A stretch of DNA of 6,335 bases, taken from NCBI GenBank assembly GCA_030748805.1, contig JASMLG010000052.1, positions 1 to 6,335 of the forward strand, given 5' to 3'. This document shows positions 1 through 6,218 of the stretch, one piece after another. The notes beneath the pieces are model-generated. The model had not been told where the DNA came from. It saw nothing but the letters and a program-made list of their open reading frames with translations, and searched no databases. Positions within the stretch are counted from its first letter, which is position 1, and every line of letters starts with the position of its first letter. Position numbers and translations under genes: made by a program. This DNA is from Phycisphaerales bacterium (GTDB lineage: Bacteria > Planctomycetota > Phycisphaerae > Phycisphaerales > SM1A02).

Positions 1-1
1 A

Positions 2-1072
2 CAATCGGGGTTAACCGTCATGGCTCCAGTTCAAGAATGCCCAACAGACAAAAGTAAAAAAATGTGTACTGTGTATGGCCTTCTCATTGGCGAAGCGACT
101 GATTGTGACGAAACGCCACTTGCAAAAAACTCATCTTCACGGTTTGATGTAGGGCGGAACTTTGCAAACAAGTTTTGGAACGCCTGTCGTTTTGCACTTA
201 TGAATATTAGTAATCCAACTGATTCAATTACAAAGGATGATTTGACACCAGTTGACCAATGGATGTTGTCTAGAGTTGTGCTTGCCACAAATAAAGTTGA
301 CGCTGCTCTAAGCGAATATAAATTTAGTGCTGCGGTTGATGCGATTTATGATGTTCTTTGGAGAGATTTTTGTGACTGGTATCTCGAAGCTATAAAGTCA
401 ACAGTCAAAGAAAACCATAATCAGCAACGCGTCTTGCTTTCTATTGTTGATGTTATTAGCCGGCTGTTACATCCTATCTGCCCGTTTGTAACTGAAGCAC
501 TTTGGCCGTACATACACTCTCTCCCGTCGGGAAATCTTGATGGTCTTGAAATGAATACAAATTTGCTTGCGGCAAATTCTTCATGGCCAGATGTTTCAGG
601 TCTTGAACTAAATGACGAAACAGTTTCTTCGTTTGAGAAGATTCGTGAACTTGTGACTGCAATACGTGGCGCGCGTGCTTCGCAGAACGTGGCACCAAAA
701 CGTAGAATTGACCTGTTCATGCCACAACAACTCTATTCTCTTGCGATGGAACACACAGTTGTCTTAAGTTCTCTTGCTGGGTTAGAAAAAATAGCTTTGA
801 TTGAGGAATCAACCGAAGGTTTTACAGTATTGGTAGATGGTCAGTCCATTGTACTTTCAAACATGGTTGACCAAGAACAAAGGCAAGAGAATGAAGCACG
901 AATTACAGGAGAGATAGCTTCACTAGAAAAGAAAGCAGAGGGATTTAGAAATCGTTTATCAAATGATTCCTATGTTAGCAACGCACCAGATCATATTGTG
1001 CAAGAAACAAGAGAGATGCTTTCAAAGACAGAACGAGAATTAGAACTTGCAAAGGAGCAACTAACAAAGTGA
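2..1072 (+). CDS. valS: Valyl-tRNA synthetase, C-terminal part (5' end outside window)
   Basis: Charges tRNA-Val with valine in the cytoplasm. Only the C-terminal part is present. The frame is open to the left edge, so the ATG at 20 is an internal Met and the Rossmann catalytic core, editing domain and KMSKS loop lie upstream. Numbering from that Met: residues 41-55 (RFDVGRNFANKFWNA) are the class Ia junction into the anticodon-binding helical bundle. DQWMLSR (79-85), FCDWYLEAIK (117-126) and LLHPICPFVTEALW (149-162) are typical ValRS motifs, and IRGARASQNVAPKRRI (215-230) matches the family's IRNIRAEMNV-type segment. Residues 284-350 form the charged coiled-coil tRNA-binding arm (Val_tRNA-synt_C). 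A short Cys-containing stretch (residues 5-40, Cys 7, 16, 29) precedes the bundle and resembles a reduced form of an insert I associate with planctomycete ValRS. The stop overlaps the next start as GTGA. Confidence 0.95.
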   Translation, partial: QSGLTVMAPVQECPTDKSKKMCTVYGLLIGEATDCDETPLAKNSSSRFDVGRNFANKFWNACRFALMNISNPTDSITKDDLTPVDQWMLSRVVLATNKVDAALSEYKFSAAVDAIYDVLWRDFCDWYLEAIKSTVKENHNQQRVLLSIVDVISRLLHPICPFVTEALWPYIHSLPSGNLDGLEMNTNLLAANSSWPDVSGLELNDETVSSFEKIRELVTAIRGARASQNVAPKRRIDLFMPQQLYSLAMEHTVVLSSLAGLEKIALIEESTEGFTVLVDGQSIVLSNMVDQEQRQENEARITGEIASLEKKAEGFRNRLSNDSYVSNAPDHIVQETREMLSKTERELELAKEQLTK

Positions 1073-2013
1073 AGAAACTTATTTTATTCTTACTTATTGC
1101 CATTTTTGCAATGTCCTGCGAGAGTTCTAAAGTTAGAACATCTTCACCTAGTGCAGCAGTTATCAATCCAGCCCAGATGAATAAGTTTCCTTGGATGTAT
1201 CACGGCGATGAAGGTACACAATTCGTTTCAGATATTTGGAATATCCGAACGACTATAAAACATAAACAAATAGTGGACTCGCTCCCTAATTTTTATGATG
1301 GTTTGATTGATCATTACACTTCAGTTTTTGGGAAGTTGCCATATCCAAAAGATAGAATTGATGTATTTATGTTTGCTAATGAGTCACAATGGAAGTTGAA
1401 ATTACAGGAACTACTTGGAAATGAAGCGAACTCTTGGTACGCACTTGGGCGTGGTGGATTGACAATTGATGGTATAGGTGTTTTATATCATCTTGACAAA
1501 AGTACAAGAAGTCGAGTTACGTTTCGGATTGCGGCACATGAGGGATGGCATCAATATGCGGAGCATGCCTTCAAATCATGTTTGCCAACTTGGCTGGATG
1601 AAGGAATTGGGACTTGGATGGAAGGTTTTCGTTTGCGTCGAGGACAACTCCATTTTACTCCTGCAAGCAATTGGGATCGACTTTCAGCGATTCGAAAAAT
1701 TGTTACAGCAAATCGCTTAACTCCATTGAATGAACTTATCAATTCAGACCCATCTGAATTACTTGAAACGGGTAGATCGACTTTACTTGGCTACTACTCA
1801 CAACTCTGGGCATTTACTAGTTTCTTAATGGAATATGAAAATGGAAAGTTCCGACCTGTTATTCGCGATTTATTGCTTGATGCTGTCGACGGAACTTTAA
1901 GAGAGCCAAGTGATGGCTGGCTCTTTTTGTTCACAGATGACAAACAACAATTGGAGAAAGAGTACAACGATTGGGTAGTTGAATATGTTAGACCAGGTAC
2001 TTCGTGGCGTTAG
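1069..2013 (+). CDS. Putative gluzincin-like metalloprotease lipoprotein
   Basis: Probable exported, lipid-anchored zinc peptidase; substrate unknown. The GTG start at 1069 overlaps the valS stop (GTGA) and has AAAGGAG at 1051-1057, a somewhat long 11-nt spacing. Residues 1-17 (MKKLILFLLIAIFAMSC) are a lipoprotein signal peptide: basic start, hydrophobic core, and Cys17 in a relaxed lipobox (AMSC). The body carries HEGWH at 157-161, an HExxH zinc site with His157, His161 and catalytic Glu158. WLDEGIGTWME follows at 175-185, where Glu178 is placed as the third zinc ligand, as in gluzincins of the Peptidase_MA / DUF1570-like type that are frequent in planctomycetes. YYSQLWAFTSFLMEY (242-256) matches the family's helix after the active site. 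The 314-residue length is reasonable for a stand-alone domain. The fold is inferred from motifs; proteolytic activity is not proven. It overlaps the next gene by 10 nt. Confidence 0.8.
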   Translation: MKKLILFLLIAIFAMSCESSKVRTSSPSAAVINPAQMNKFPWMYHGDEGTQFVSDIWNIRTTIKHKQIVDSLPNFYDGLIDHYTSVFGKLPYPKDRIDVFMFANESQWKLKLQELLGNEANSWYALGRGGLTIDGIGVLYHLDKSTRSRVTFRIAAHEGWHQYAEHAFKSCLPTWLDEGIGTWMEGFRLRRGQLHFTPASNWDRLSAIRKIVTANRLTPLNELINSDPSELLETGRSTLLGYYSQLWAFTSFLMEYENGKFRPVIRDLLLDAVDGTLREPSDGWLFLFTDDKQQLEKEYNDWVVEYVRPGTSWR

Positions 2014-2495
2014 TTGGTTTCATCTCTGATTCTCATGGCGAATGGTTACGAACAAGGGTCGCTGTAGACATGTTGCGTCAATATGGATGTGATACTTTGA
2101 TACATCTTGGAGATGTGGAAACACAAGCAGTTCTTGATGAACTTGCCGATAATTATGTTTCAATGGTTTTCGGAAATTGTGATTTTGTTTCCAAATTAGA
2201 AGATTATGCAGTTCAATTAGGGATTGATTTGCATCATCCAGCAGGAATAATAAAGATAGATGGGATGAGGATTGGATTTCTTCATGGAGATGATATTGCT
2301 CAATATCATCGTTTTCTTAACGATCCAAAAATAGATATAGTTGCCCATGGCCATAGTCATGAAACACGCGATGAAATGGTATATAACACCCGTTGTATCA
2401 ATCCTGGCGCATTACATCGTGCTGTTCGTTACACTGTTGCTGTACTTGACACTCAAAAGGAGACGGTTACTTTTCTAGAATTGGATGATAAATAA
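2004..2495 (+). CDS. YfcE/MJ0936-family metallophosphoesterase
   Basis: A 163-residue cytoplasmic calcineurin-like phosphoesterase of the small Metallophos_2 class (YfcE, MJ0936), enzymes that hydrolyse phosphodiesters using two metal ions. All expected metal and catalytic motifs are present in order: D9-S-H11 (ISDSHG), G36-D37 (LGDVE), G57-N58 (FGNCD), H94 (LHGDD), G116-H117-S-H119 (AHGHSHE) and NPGA at 133-136. The protein looks full-length and active. Start choice is forced: an in-frame TAG lies at 1989-1991, and GTG 2004 is the only start codon ahead of the first beta strand. No strong Shine-Dalgarno sequence is visible (only AGG at 1995-1997). Translation probably depends on ribosomes finishing the lipoprotein gene, whose stop is 10 nt inside this ORF. 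The physiological substrate cannot be told from sequence. Confidence 0.9.
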   Translation: MALVGFISDSHGEWLRTRVAVDMLRQYGCDTLIHLGDVETQAVLDELADNYVSMVFGNCDFVSKLEDYAVQLGIDLHHPAGIIKIDGMRIGFLHGDDIAQYHRFLNDPKIDIVAHGHSHETRDEMVYNTRCINPGALHRAVRYTVAVLDTQKETVTFLELDDK

Positions 2496-3019
2496 TGTCT
2501 GACAGCAAAGCAAAATCAAAGATTAACATGAAGTTAATGGATATACGTAGTGCTGATGAAAATGATGTTTCTACATTAAGAGAGTTGTTTGAAAAAAGTC
2601 GACTAGATGGACACATAGCTGAAAATGATACTGGTGCAGATCTTGACCATCTAATGGCAGGTTACTTTGAATGCAAGGACAGCGGTTTTTGGGTCGCTCA
2701 GTATGAAGATGTAATAGTTGGAATGATTGGAGTTCAACGTATTAACGACAACTCAGCAGAGATTAGGCGGTTACGAGTACGAGATGCATTTCGAAGACGT
2801 GGAATCGGAACCTTGCTTATGAAGCATGCGATTACTTTCTGCAGAGAAAAACAATTCCTAAAAATAGTGTTAGATGTACGAATTGAACGATCACCTGCTA
2901 TCGCTATGTTTGATACTTTTGGTTTCATACATAGTCGTGAAAGAGAAATGAATGGTCGCAAGTTACTTGACTTTTACCTAGATTTATACACTGATTCGAT
3001 GGATACTTCATTTGAGTGA
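2495..3019 (+). CDS. GNAT-family N-acetyltransferase
   Basis: A 174-residue GCN5-related acetyltransferase that transfers acetyl from acetyl-CoA to an amine; acceptor unknown. The acetyl-CoA-binding motif A is clear: AEIRRLRVRDAFRRRGIGTLL around 88-108, with the pyrophosphate-loop consensus R/Q-x-x-G-x-G/A as RRRGIG at 100-105. AIAMFDTFGF (135-144) is the usual motif B helix and strand. FWVAQYEDVIVGMIGVQRI (65-83) is the central beta hairpin. The ATG at 2495 shares its A with the TAA of the phosphoesterase gene (TAATG), a termination-reinitiation arrangement. ATG 2528 (Met12) or 2537 (Met15) are alternatives, because the GNAT fold begins near MDIRSADENDV and the first 12 residues are Lys/Ser-rich without motif. 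The gene ends the valS-led chain. Confidence 0.9.
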   Translation: MSDSKAKSKINMKLMDIRSADENDVSTLRELFEKSRLDGHIAENDTGADLDHLMAGYFECKDSGFWVAQYEDVIVGMIGVQRINDNSAEIRRLRVRDAFRRRGIGTLLMKHAITFCREKQFLKIVLDVRIERSPAIAMFDTFGFIHSREREMNGRKLLDFYLDLYTDSMDTSFE

Positions 3020-3059
3020 ACAAACTGCATTTTTTATTGAAAAACAACAAGTTCTTTGT

Positions 3060-3087
3060 TTGTTTCTTGTTAAATTCTGAATATACT
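3060..3087 (+). promoter_or_regulatory. Weak promoter candidate before the pseudopilin gene
   Basis: In the 86-nt gap between the acetyltransferase stop and the TTG start at 3106 there is TATACT (3082-3087, 5 of 6 to TATAAT). A poor -35-like TTGTTT (3060-3065) lies 16 nt upstream. A start about 7 nt downstream would leave a very short leader carrying only the Shine-Dalgarno sequence. AT-rich DNA yields such matches by chance, so this is only a possibility. Confidence 0.2.
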
Positions 3088-3094
3088 CAACTTT

Positions 3095-3098
3095 GGAG
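3095..3098 (+). promoter_or_regulatory. Shine-Dalgarno that decides the TTG start of the pseudopilin
   Basis: GGAG (within TTTGGAG, 3092-3098) lies 7 nt upstream of TTG 3106, an ideal spacing. The competing GTG at 3016 has no comparable site and would add 30 residues ahead of a normal-length prepilin leader. Confidence 0.65.
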
Positions 3099-3105
3099 TT
3101 ATAAA

Positions 3106-4011
3106 TTGATTAGGAAATCTAATACACATAGAGCTTTTACGCTTGTCGAGCTCCTAGTCGTAATGTCTATAATTGCTTTACTGCTTGGAATATTGATTCC
3201 TGCTCTTGGAAAAGCAAGAGCCGCTGCAATTCTACAAAAGGACGCAACCAAGATGAAAAAGATACACTCTGCTTGGATACAGTGGAGTGCAGATGACGAT
3301 GGTCGCTATCCAACTCCTGGTCTAGTGAATCGGCTAGCTAATTCTTCGGGACAGCACATAAAAGGTGTCGGTCCGGAAGATCGATTAGCTAACACAACTG
3401 ACAATTTGCATTCACTTGCAATCATGGAGAACCTTTACAAAGCAGAAGATTTGATTTGTGATAATGAACCAAATAGTAATATTTATGTGTTTGAAAGTTA
3501 TGATTATGATGTTAGATCAGTTCCCGACGATATCTACTGGGATGAAGATTTGAACGTTGATATGCAAGAAGGCGGAGAAGGAAGCAACATATCTTATGCT
3601 TCTATACCTTTGATTGGCCAGAGAAAAATAGATGAATGGAAAAACTCGTCATCTTCTAACTTCCCAATTATCAGTAACCGAGGTCCTGAATTTGGACAAC
3701 CAGTAAAGTGGTCTCTAACTTTTGATATTCATGGAGGTGGGCGTGACTGGGCTGGCAATATTTGTTGGCAAGATAATCACACTTCTTATGAAGAAACCTT
3801 TTTGCCCACAGGGAGTGTGTACGAAACCTTCGAAGGTAAAACAAACGACAATATTTTTAATATCGATTGCGTTACAGGTATATGCAATTTTTGGGGAGGT
3901 GATACTTGGCTAATACAAGTTAGCGAGTTAACAGAAGTAGGCACTCAGTTCCCATATCAACTTAATCCAGAGCTGCAATGGGATCCACAAATTGATGACG
4001 ATGCCCCATAA
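3106..4011 (+). CDS. Type II secretion/pilus-like pseudopilin with H-X9-DG-like region
   Basis: A 301-residue prepilin-like protein, an exported structural subunit with an N-terminal methylation-type helix. With the TTG start the leader is ten residues (MIRKSNTHRA). Prepilin peptidase would cut before Phe11, giving FTLVELLVV with the conserved Glu5 of the mature protein, followed by the hydrophobic helix ending in GILIPALGKARAAA. This is the usual planctomycete/Phycisphaerales pseudopilin N-terminus. The globular part includes HGGGRDWAGNICWQDNH (209-225), which resembles the H-X9-DG motif of planctomycete pseudopilins, with spacing extended and DN in place of DG. The mature part has four Cys (118, 220, 255, 260). 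An upstream GTG (3016, overlapping the acetyltransferase stop as GTGA) is the longer alternative start and would add 30 residues without motif. The gene lies 13 nt before the next start and is probably cotranscribed with it. Confidence 0.85.
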   Translation: MIRKSNTHRAFTLVELLVVMSIIALLLGILIPALGKARAAAILQKDATKMKKIHSAWIQWSADDDGRYPTPGLVNRLANSSGQHIKGVGPEDRLANTTDNLHSLAIMENLYKAEDLICDNEPNSNIYVFESYDYDVRSVPDDIYWDEDLNVDMQEGGEGSNISYASIPLIGQRKIDEWKNSSSSNFPIISNRGPEFGQPVKWSLTFDIHGGGRDWAGNICWQDNHTSYEETFLPTGSVYETFEGKTNDNIFNIDCVTGICNFWGGDTWLIQVSELTEVGTQFPYQLNPELQWDPQIDDDAP

Positions 4012-4013
4012 TT

Positions 4014-4018
4014 AGGAG
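4014..4018 (+). promoter_or_regulatory. Shine-Dalgarno favouring GTG 4025
   Basis: AGGAG at 4014-4018 is 6 nt from GTG 4025 but only 3 nt from the adjacent GTG 4022. The second of the two tandem GTG codons is the better start; the proteins differ by one residue. Confidence 0.6.
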
Positions 4019-4024
4019 ACAGTG

Positions 4025-5413
4025 GTGAAGATTCTTAAACAATTTATTTTATTCCTTGTTTTATTTACAAATTCTTCTTATTTGGATGCAGCCCCTAGGA
4101 AAGTTATTTGCGAAAACTTTACCGCAACTTGGTGTACTTATTGTCCTGATGTAGCTAACGGTTTAATTATGCTTATGGATGAATTCCCTGACACCTGTTT
4201 TGCAATGCAAATACATGGCAGTGATTCTTATTCTACTACGTGGGGAAATTTACGTCTGGCCTTTTATAATGTTCCGGGTTTTCCGACTGTTTGGATGGAT
4301 GGTGTACTAAAACAAGAAGGGTCTTATGGGAGTCCTACCGCTAACTACAATCAACTTCGGTCAAAATATCTAAGTCGAATCGCAGTTCCAACTGATGTCA
4401 CGATGGATATCTGTGGCACAATTGTAGACAGTGATACTTATTCAGTTACACTGAATGTTGGAATTGAATCAGGTGGATCTGGTAAGACAATGAGGTTGCA
4501 TTGCTCACATATTCTTCATCATTACCCAAGCCCCTCATTCAATTATGGCTGCTTTATGCAGGCGAGTTCACAAGATATAACTCTTGCGCCAGGCGAATCT
4601 ACTAGTATTTCTTTTACGATGGATCTTGATAGTGTAAGTTTGGCTAACCTCGAAGATGTGAGTTTCATTGGATGGGCTCAAACTCCAAACTCAACTGGAC
4701 CAGCCGAAGTGTATCAAAGCGAAAAACATGTATACAACAGCGGTGATTGCCAAGAAGACATTTTCATAGTTGGACCCAAGGGTGATTTCTCAACAATCAG
4801 TGATGCGATTGCTGCTTCAGGTACTGGTGACACAGTTAGGGTAATGTCTGGAACTTACTTTGAAAATATTGACTTTGGAGGACGTGGAATTACTATAGAA
4901 AGTATATCTGGAGCAGATGTTACAACTATTGATGGTGGTGGCAATGCTTCCGTTGTACGTTTATATAACAATGCCTCTTCAAACGCAGTGCTCAATGGCT
5001 TTACAATTCAAAATGGGAACTCCCCTCTTGGTGGAGGTATTTTGACGGATGGCTCACCAATTATTTCGAATTGTATTATTAAGAATAATTCCGCTCAAAT
5101 GGGTGGCGGTTTATATCACCTTCAAAATGGTACAACAGGACCAAGTATTTCAAATTCCTTTTTCTGCAACAACACACCCAGTGATATATATGGCGACTGG
5201 GTAGATTCTGGTGGCAACGTGTTTGATGAAAGTTGTGGTGATGATAATTGTCCTGCCGATGTTAATGGCGATGGCAATGTCAATGTATCAGATCTCCTTG
5301 CAATCATAGATGCTTGGGGTGGTTCAGATCCTTCAGCAGATATCAACGATGATGGTACTGTAAATGTTGTTGACTTACTTGAAGTCGTTGGCAGTTGGGG
5401 ATCTTGTACGTAG
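4025..5413 (+). CDS. Secreted thioredoxin-like / beta-helix / dockerin-like mosaic protein
   Basis: A 462-residue exported protein with three parts. Residues 1-23 are a signal peptide (KILKQFILFLVLFTNSSYLDAA). Residues 27 to about 120 are a thioredoxin-like domain of the Omp28-like type: NFTATWCTYC ends in the redox motif C37-T-Y-C40, and VPGFPTVWMDG carries the cis-Pro loop (Pro87). A beta-sandwich-like stretch follows (about 121-240). Residues 246-394 read as a right-handed beta-helix of the DUF1565/pectate-lyase type: GDFSTISDAIAASGTGDTV, SGTYFENI, then repeating NGFTIQNG, GGGI, NCIIKNNSA and GGGLY turns. Residues 409-462 hold two EF-hand/dockerin-type calcium loops, DVNGDGNVNVSD and DINDDGTVNVVD, each with acidic or amide ligands at positions 1, 3, 5, 7, 9 and 12. 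The tail probably serves surface retention or complex assembly. Disulfide oxidoreductase or adhesin-like roles are both possible. Confidence 0.85.
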   Translation: MKILKQFILFLVLFTNSSYLDAAPRKVICENFTATWCTYCPDVANGLIMLMDEFPDTCFAMQIHGSDSYSTTWGNLRLAFYNVPGFPTVWMDGVLKQEGSYGSPTANYNQLRSKYLSRIAVPTDVTMDICGTIVDSDTYSVTLNVGIESGGSGKTMRLHCSHILHHYPSPSFNYGCFMQASSQDITLAPGESTSISFTMDLDSVSLANLEDVSFIGWAQTPNSTGPAEVYQSEKHVYNSGDCQEDIFIVGPKGDFSTISDAIAASGTGDTVRVMSGTYFENIDFGGRGITIESISGADVTTIDGGGNASVVRLYNNASSNAVLNGFTIQNGNSPLGGGILTDGSPIISNCIIKNNSAQMGGGLYHLQNGTTGPSISNSFFCNNTPSDIYGDWVDSGGNVFDESCGDDNCPADVNGDGNVNVSDLLAIIDAWGGSDPSADINDDGTVNVVDLLEVVGSWGSCT

Positions 5414-5419
5414 TTACTC

Positions 5420-5449
5420 AATAAACTATCTCGAGGGAAAGTTTATTTT
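5420..5449 (+). terminator. Probable rho-independent terminator after the mosaic-protein gene
   Basis: AATAAACT (5420-5427) pairs perfectly with AGTTTATT (5440-5447). Inside, an A-A mismatch and three more pairs (TCT/GGA) close a CGAG loop, and a T-rich tract follows (TTTTA, 5446-5449). The stem begins 7 nt after the stop codon. It is AT-rich, so its strength is uncertain. Confidence 0.5.
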
Positions 5450-5472
5450 ATGTGTTGTGTTTCAATTTGATG

Positions 5473-5478
5473 CATAAT
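5473..5478 (+). promoter_or_regulatory. Possible -10 box for the small membrane protein gene
   Basis: CATAAT matches TATAAT at 5 of 6 positions and lies 22 nt ahead of the start at 5500, between a terminator candidate and a well-placed Shine-Dalgarno sequence. A promoter is expected here. No good -35 box is visible at 16-18 nt spacing. Confidence 0.3.
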
Positions 5479-5485
5479 GCACTGT

Positions 5486-5492
5486 GAAGGAG
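5486..5492 (+). promoter_or_regulatory. Strong Shine-Dalgarno for the 5500 gene
   Basis: GAAGGAG, 7 nt upstream of ATG 5500, is the longest anti-16S complementarity in the window and fixes this start. Confidence 0.75.
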
Positions 5493-5499
5493 CATTACA

Positions 5500-5985
5500 A
5501 TGCAAAACGAAGAACGAATTAATGGTTTAGAAACTCAAGTCCGAACACTCAAGAGAATTGTCTATGGGTTTGGATGTCTACTGGTCGCAGGAGTGGTTGT
5601 GTCTGCAACGACTCTGCAAACTGTTCCTGATGTGATTCAAGCAAAGAGTTTTGAGGTAATTAGCGAAAACGGCAAGCCAGTAGTTGTACTTAATTCGCAT
5701 TTACTCGATACAGGCGAAAGCGATGTGAATGAGAGAGTCTATTACGGAAGCATGAGTTCGCTCAATAGTAAGGGCGGTACACTTGTAACCCTCGGTTCTA
5801 ACAACTGCACTGGAACAGGTCAAATTGCTACGCTTAACGGCTACGGTAGGCTCCTTGTTAAACTTGGGTACAAAGTCGATGGCACACCCGGCTTAGCGCC
5901 TGTTGCATATGACAGCGGTCTTGTTACAACGTACGCTATTAACGGTGCGGTCACTTCTAATAATCCTTTGAAGCCTAAGGAATAG
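5500..5985 (+). CDS. Small membrane-anchored beta-repeat protein of unknown function
   Basis: No named family is assigned. The 161-residue protein begins with a short charged amphipathic helix (NEERINGLETQVRTLKRIV, residues 3-21), probably a small coiled coil. One membrane segment follows (about 21-39, VYGFGCLLVAGVVVSATTL), so the rest should face the periplasm. The exported part starts with VPDVIQAKSFEVISENGKPVVVLNS (43-66) and continues with related short units, MSSLNSKGGTLVTLGS (85-100) and IATLNGYGRLLVKLG (109-123), plus a degenerate GLVTTYAINGAVTS (140-153). The repeated pattern is x-LN-x-x-G-x-x-LV-x-LG, as expected for stacked beta strands. I recall proteins with the same layout (coiled coil, one TM, 'AKxFEVxxExGKxxVxLxS', then repeats) in planctomycetes. 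It has its own Shine-Dalgarno sequence and is flanked by terminator candidates, so it is probably monocistronic. Confidence 0.8.
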   Translation: MQNEERINGLETQVRTLKRIVYGFGCLLVAGVVVSATTLQTVPDVIQAKSFEVISENGKPVVVLNSHLLDTGESDVNERVYYGSMSSLNSKGGTLVTLGSNNCTGTGQIATLNGYGRLLVKLGYKVDGTPGLAPVAYDSGLVTTYAINGAVTSNNPLKPKE

Positions 5986-6027
5986 TGTTCGAAGAATCCG
6001 CTTTATTTTGAATGTATTGAAAATGCC

Positions 6028-6054
6028 TCTACCCATCTCAGGGTGGATATTTTA
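6028..6054 (+). terminator. Probable rho-independent terminator after the 5500 gene
   Basis: TCTACCC (6028-6034) pairs with GGGTGGA (6041-6047), seven pairs with one T-G wobble, around the loop ATCTCA. It is followed by TATTTTAT (6048-6055). It lies 43 nt after the stop codon. Confidence 0.5.
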
Positions 6055-6110
6055 TGTGTGCAAGCTTTTAAAAATCACACCTAAACTGATAGTAAATACA
6101 GCGTCACTTC

Positions 6111-6142
6111 AAAAAATAACCCCTTGCAAAAACAAGGAGTTA
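6111..6142 (-). terminator. Leftward terminator-like hairpin with U-tract on the minus strand
   Basis: AACCCCTTG (6118-6126) pairs with CAAGGAGTT (6133-6141) with one C-A mismatch, plus an outer T-A pair, around a CAAAAA loop. The run of six A at 6111-6116 means a minus-strand transcript would read stem-loop then UAUUUUUU, the usual intrinsic terminator layout. On the + strand no T-run follows. It would end a transcript coming from the hairpin array to the right, converging on the 5500 gene. Confidence 0.5.
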
Positions 6143-6163
6143 AAGAGTAAGAGCATAATTCTG

Positions 6164-6218
6164 AAGGGTTCGACGCCGTATTGGATTGCGAAGCAATCCT
6201 ATGCGCCGCGAACCCCTT
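6164..6218. repeat. Long imperfect inverted repeat with perfect GGATTGC-GAA-GCAATCC tip
   Basis: The outer arms AAGGGTTCG (6164-6172) and CGAACCCCTT (6209-6218) pair with one bulged C. The tip GGATTGC (6183-6189), GAA, GCAATCC (6193-6199) is a perfect seven-pair stem. The middle (6173-6182 against 6200-6208) pairs only partly. The tip contains GCGAAGC, known from biophysical work as an unusually stable DNA mini-hairpin. Confidence 0.75.

Noticed and set aside
1478..1720. 80-codon + strand frame inside the lipoprotein gene
   Set aside because: It overlaps the HExxH active-site region of a well-supported gene in another frame and shows no motif of its own.
3826..3837. Perfect 12-bp palindrome ACCTTCGAAGGT
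   Set aside because: It lies inside the pseudopilin coding sequence and has no loop or T-tract. It is short enough to arise by chance under coding constraint.
5122..5421. Minus-strand open frame of 99 codons opposite the dockerin-like tail
   Set aside because: It is a shadow of the repetitive calcium-loop codons on the + strand and has no ribosome site or recognisable domain. The same applies to the other antisense frames over valS, the lipoprotein and the acetyltransferase.
6164..6218. tRNA-like T-loop words (GGGTTCGA) suggesting a tRNA or tRNA-derived attachment site
   Set aside because: The flanks do not form a 5-bp T stem, and no anticodon arm, D arm or acceptor stem can be drawn. The word is explained as an arm of the inverted repeat.
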